A model generated the notes under the pieces. It ran no database searches, had not been told where the DNA came from, and worked only from the letters and a program-made list of their open reading frames with translations. Position numbers and translations under genes: made by a program. A stretch of DNA of 64,000 nucleotides from Gonium pectorale (lineage: Eukaryota > Chlorophyta > Chlorophyceae > Chlamydomonadales > Volvocaceae), in the NCBI GenBank assembly GCA_001584585.1, contig LSYV01000021.1, positions 814,340-878,339 of the forward strand. The letters are read 5' to 3'. The number at the start of each line of letters is the position of its first letter. The stretch's first letter is position 1. This document shows, one piece after another, positions 59,700-64,000 of this stretch.

Positions 59700-60176
59700 T
59701 CGATGTCACCTGAGCGATTTTGAAGTGCGGAAAGTCTGGCAGTTGAAAACACTGGTGTTGCCTGCTTGCCTTGCTGACTGCGTGCGCTGGAGCACGCACG
59801 GCTAGGGCCTGCCTGTGACGGGCCTCTACGCGAAAAGAAGCAGCGAAAAGAAGCAGCGCTTTCAGTTGTCGCTTGCAGTTAGAGGCACTGGGAACGTACG
59901 TTGCCATGGGAACGTAATGCATATATTATATTACGAGGGAGCTCAAAAGTATCTCTAGATACATGACACCGGAAGCTGCGCATGCGGTCCGGCTTTACGG
60001 GCCCGACGCGATGCCCTGCAGCATGCCTACCTGACACGGACCCGTGGATGATAGCACGGGAGCTCCAGAAAACATCCCTTCACATTGCATTGCCCCTGTA
60101 CGCTGTTATTGATGTCGCACAAGCTTGTGGCGCGCTAGGGCCTACACGCAAGCTTGCCTACGGCAGCGGCAGCTGA
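59700..60176. other. Upstream region of the plant-type gene
   Basis: It contains an AT-rich island at about 59917-59935 (CATATATTATATTA), some 220 bp upstream of the ATG at 59699, which stands out in this GC-rich DNA and may be a promoter element. A short duplication of GAAAAGAAGCAGC lies at about 59832-59858. Confidence 0.4.
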
Positions 60177-61539
60177 CGGTGGTCGGCATGGGGCGCCCAC
60201 TTCTTCACAAACGGCGAGGTCCGCGAGCTGGTCGAGGGCGGCAGCGGCGCTAATCAGCCGCCGACGCTCGGGCCGGCCATTAAGCTGACAGACAAAAGTA
60301 GCGCGCCACCGAAGCACCTGTACCTACCGGTCTATGAGCCGGTCTGGGGCAGGTCGTTCAACGGCATTAACGCCGCACCGTCGGCCTATGGCAAGGGCAG
60401 TATCATTGCGGCGCGAGAACGCATCCTCCAAATCTCGCGTCTTCGGTCGCAGCCCACCGTCACCAAGCTGTGCGGGCAGGCCCCCTCCGGTTGTGACTGG
60501 GTGGGGCTGACTTTCAGCCCCGCCACCCAGACGCTGGTTGCGGCGACCCGGGACGACCTGTACGAGGTGCCCACCAGTAGGGGCAGGGAGCTGACTAGGA
60601 TCGCTGGCAACACCTGCAGCGGCAGCAGTGGCAGTGGCAGTGGCAGCGTGCCAGCGTGCCAGCGCCGGCTCTCTGCGCATTTTGGCGTCGGCGCCTTTCA
60701 GCAACATTGGGGGACTCGTGGCGGACAGCGACGGCCGCATCTACATCATGGACGGTACCTCCCTAGAGATGAGCCACGCCGGCTGCGTCCGCTCGCTGGG
60801 CACCATCAACAAATACAAGACCCAAAACTTGAACGGGCCGGCAGTTACCCCATCGGGTTGGGTGGCCATCAGACAACAGGGTGAGCAAGCGCTGACCCTG
60901 TACGCGCTGGGCTTGGGGAGGACGGAGGAGCGCCCAGCACCAGACCTCGGCCGCACTTGCGGCGTTCCTGGGCGCCGTATGCTATCCCGGCGGCGCCGTT
61001 GGCAGCGGCGGTGCTGCGGGCAGCAACGGTTTCGGCAGCCCCGTGCTGACGGTTCGCGTGGGCGACCGCGCCTTCGTGGCGCACCAGGCGCTGCTGGAGG
61101 AGCGGGTGTGGCTACTTCAAGCAACTCCTGGCGTCGGAGGGCTTTGTGAAGACCGGAGCCGAGGTGACGGTGGGAGCAGGCGGACCCCAACGTCTTCGGC
61201 CGCCTGCTGGCCTACAGCGGCGTGCTCGACGTGCCGGCGACCCAGCTCAAGGCGACGCTGGAGCTGGCGGCCCGGCTGCTGATGCCTGAGGTGTGCGAGC
61301 TGCTGAAGCCCCGCCTGCTGGTGGCGGCCTGCACGCCGGCAACCATCACCTCCTACCTGCTGTGGGCCGAGCAACGCAACCTGACGGCCCTCCTTCCAGC
61401 GCTCAAGGCCTTCTTCCTCGAGCACTGCAAGGCGGTGGCCGAGGCGGTGCCGGAGCAGCTGGACGAGCTGACGGCACGCCACCCGGCCCTGGCGGCGGAG
61501 TTGTTGCGCACTTTGGCGAGAGCGAAGAGCAGGCCGTGA
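60177..61539 (+). pseudogene. BTB/BACK-domain protein gene, frameshifted
   Basis: The open stretch from 60177 reads AHFFTNGEVRELVEGG to LTFSPATQTLVAATRDDLY and resembles the beta-propeller-like front part of algal BTB proteins. Near 60650, in a Gly/Ser-rich stretch, the sense moves to another frame (NIGGLVADSDGRIYIMDG). The BTB start VLTVRVGDRAFVAHQALLEER (about 61039-61101) lies in a third frame. YFKQLLASEGFVKTG is in a different frame again, and from 61180 (ADPNVFGRLLAYSGVLD) to the TGA at 61539 a BACK-like helical part follows. At least three shifts within 550 bp leave no room for introns. The BTB fold normally recruits cullin-3 ligases. It is a pseudogene unless the assembly is wrong here. 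Confidence 0.7.
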
Positions 61540-63740
61540 GTCATTTCGAGGTGCGCTGGGCATTGCTGGGTTTGGGATTGATCCATTTGTCAGTACGGGG
61601 ACTGGTTCTTGTTCGCGGTGCAAGGGCTACTGCAATGGTGCGTGCGAGCTTCTCAGTTGAGTGCCGGTTTGTATGTATACGCCGGCCGCGATAAGTACGT
61701 TAGCCACCTGCTAGCCGATGAACCCGCCGGCATGTCACCTGCGGTGTGAAAGGTCGAAGTTGCGCTCACTGGCGCGCGTGTGCGCGCACCATACGTGTGC
61801 GACAGGCACCCCACCCACTGAGCTGCTGACATGCTGCTTACATGCCTTGTGCCTGATACATGACATGCCACGCTTGCCAAAAAAGGCGTGTGTATGCGCG
61901 GACTGCTGGTTGCAGGTGTGCGCACGCGGGCGACGGTTGCTGGCGGGCAGGCGGCCTCTCGCGACAGCTTTTAGCAAGGCGCGCGCCACTTGCTCGAGTG
62001 AGACGCCAAGGAGTTGGCGTACAGCGTTCCCTTGAACGTCGCGGCACGCCGCCCCTGCCCCCCAAAGCGCTCCTCGGCTTCCGTGATAGCCGGTGCGGCG
62101 GCTGGCTGACCACGCCTTGGTGTTGTGGGTAGTGATGAGGGTGGGCGATGGGGCTGAGCCCAAGGCGCCAGCGTAACGGTGCTGTGGGTGGAACAAACCT
62201 GAAGACCACGCGGCTAATGAGGGCTTGAGCGGATGTACCGGGAATGGCAGTGGCTGCGTCCTGGGGCGGACTCCTGCGCACGCGGAGGTGGGGATGCTGC
62301 GGGAGATTGCGGCTCCCACCAGAGATTGCCGTACCTCATACAAAGACAACTGCGCGCGAGCTGTTTCGTCACATGTTGGGTGCCAGCGGAGGGAACATGC
62401 CGGTCGGAGAGATGGGCGGTGTGGGAAGTCTCTGCCCGCCCTGTCGACTGCAATGCATGCACGACCGCATATGTGCACGGTGCGCCTTTGCACGATGCAC
62501 GGGGCGCAGCAGTATCCCGGAGGGAAAAGCGCCTGGCCCTGTAATCGCTTGTCGCCGCCCTCCACAGCAACTAGCCGGCTGGCTGGCTGTTTCAGCGGCG
62601 GTCGGTGGGGCACCACGGCCCATGGGACAAGCAGCATGGCGCAGGCGCCTGAAAAGAATAGGCAGCTGCATACATGTGGCTGCGATCCGCCCTGGCTCAA
62701 GCCTGGTCAAGCTCCTGCGCTGCGTGCGGCGGCTTGGGAGAAGCGGCAGGGGAGGAGGGGCTGGCGCACCTTGGTGGTGACAGCTTGCATGCAGCCAGCC
62801 GACAGGCAGACGTGCCGCTTGGTTGGTGGCGTGGGGGGCCGGCACTCGGGCACCGCGCGGCTCCAGCAGCTGGGTTTGCTGGCCTCTGTCCTCGCTGGAT
62901 GCAGAAACACAGCTGGCGTGGATGTCCTGGGAAGGGGCTAGCGGGCTACTGTGCCAGCAGGGCGCCGATGGGGGCACCATCTGCGCAGGCAATAATGCAC
63001 AAGGTAGCGCCTCTTTCACTGTCCCTGTCCGCAGCCTCCCGGAGCTCCAGCCTCGGCGGGGTCTTTTGCCACCACGCCGGCCATGGTTCAAGATCCCTGA
63101 CAGCTGCCAGGTCGGGGGCTGGCGCGTTCGCCGACGCGGTGTGCACAAGTGTGCCCCGTGTTGCGGCGAGTCGCCTGCAAATCCACGGGAAGACCATACC
63201 GGTATTGGTGGTCCCACGCAACTACCATTATGACCCGGCAAGTCCAGCTGCACTGTATGGCACGGCTGGGCTACCCCTGGGGCGTCGCATCCGTTGCTGC
63301 TGAGGCCACGCCCAGACCTAAGCAGGGCATGCTAGGGTCACCCAAATGGCCATGCAGCAGCATTGGCTTCAAGTGTTATAAAGAGTTCAGTATTTCCGCA
63401 CATGTGGTTCCCCCATGCACTTTTGCTGTTTGGGGCGGAGATTTTGTCCCTTTTCTGGGGGTTGGGTCCCTGGTGCTATCCATGCCGTTCCCCCATCCGT
63501 CTGCCTGTCCGTTCGTCCCTCTTGTCCGTATGTGCCTCCGCACCGAGCGTGCTCTCTCGGCCATTAGCGCACTGCTTTCCTTCCGTGTGTTCTGTCCGCC
63601 TCAAGACGCGTGTGAAACATCCTCACTCACTTCACAGCCTGCACGGGGCTTCGCCCCTTTCAGTCCCCCGACTTCTTTAAAGCATTTCACCCTATTTACT
63701 GTCAAATGCCGGGTCCGCCCCAGGACTGTCCGACACTTTG
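61540..63740. other. Gene-less stretch near the right edge
   Basis: Several overlapping open frames exist on both strands, but none shows a domain, a splice-consistent partner or the expected codon bias. A T-rich stretch at about 63360-63480 and a GGGGCTTCGCCCC palindrome at 63645-63657 are the only marks I see. Confidence 0.4.
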
Positions 63741-63749
63741 TTGGGAGGT

Positions 63750-64000
63750 AGGTCGGAAAATCGCATCCCAGCCGACCCGTGGGCCGCTACTCCCTCCGCC
63801 GCACCCGATGGGTTTTGGCGCGTCCGAGGGCGGGCATGCGAGGGAGGACGCACGTGTCGCCAGTGTGCACGGCGCACCCGTGACAACGACGTGGCGTGCA
63901 ATGCCCGGATACGACGCATCAGAGAGGACAGCCTGCTCCGCTTCATCGTTAAAATGGAAGCGCTGCGATCGTTGGGCTGCGCAGGTACGCAAGCTGGTGC
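63750..64000 (+). CDS. Possible edge exon, Cys/Arg-rich
   Basis: One frame is open from about 63750 to the edge. It contains CRQCARRTRDNDVAC and RIRREDSL-like text (RIRRIREDSLLRFIV). The paired cysteines and alternating charges look more protein-like than the frames nearby. There is no start codon in view and no recognised family, and the opposite strand is open too. A zinc-binding motif is a guess. Confidence 0.2.

Noticed and set aside
62225..62941. 238-residue frame near the right edge
   Set aside because: Overlapping frames on both strands are equally open; there is no motif or splice-consistent partner.
63645..63657. GGGGCTTCGCCCC palindrome also seen at the insertion near 26577
   Set aside because: A 13-bp GC-rich hairpin can recur by chance or in many elements; neighbouring bases do not match, so I do not claim a second copy of the insertion.

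Overview
The window reads as nuclear DNA of a volvocine or other chlamydomonadalean green alga. It is very GC-rich, its genes are split by short GT-AG introns with exon ends mostly at GTGAG/GTGCG and CAG, and it carries an RSZ-type SR splicing factor, an eEF1A-like GTPase, a plant-type conserved protein and a BTB/BACK relic. This placement is inference from composition and gene content, not from a search. There are two assembly gaps (26922-27680 and 42221-42240).

The dominant feature is a multicopy family of two-exon genes coding for proteins of about 1,040-1,070 residues. Each has a long, Ala/Leu-rich, helical body and one C-terminal MYND zinc finger. Two copies and a relic lie on the minus strand at the left (1-2264, running off the edge; 5036-5680, relic; 5771-9353). 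Seven more units lie on the plus strand (23893-26330 and 26331-28480, fused wrecks; 29216-32738; 33820-35539, pseudogene; 36711-40169; 44577-48103; 49353-52825). The left and right groups point away from each other and flank about 12.6 kb of single-copy genes. In all five intact copies exon 1 ends in phase 1, and joining it to exon 2 gives a continuous frame to the stop. The copies fall into subgroups with shared upstream blocks (29216 with 44577; 36711 with 49353), a shared intron and shared downstream blocks. The protein-coding parts are mosaics that suggest gene conversion.

The single-copy block holds a divergent eEF1A-like GTPase (9895-16100, minus, 9 exons), a 281-bp divergent promoter interval, an RSZ21/22-like SR protein (16382-17704, plus, 6 exons) and a nuclear Myb/SANT-like protein (19459-22489, plus, 6 exons). 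To the right of the array are a second copy of a ~2-kb dispersed repeat (53097-55060; first copy 41368-43530), a conserved plant/algal protein of unknown role with a transit-peptide-like N-terminus (55981-59699, minus, 7 exons), a frameshifted BTB/BACK gene (60177-61539), and about 2.4 kb in which I recognise nothing firm. The exon models were built by hand from reading frame, splice sites and phase. They are internally consistent but not checked against transcripts.
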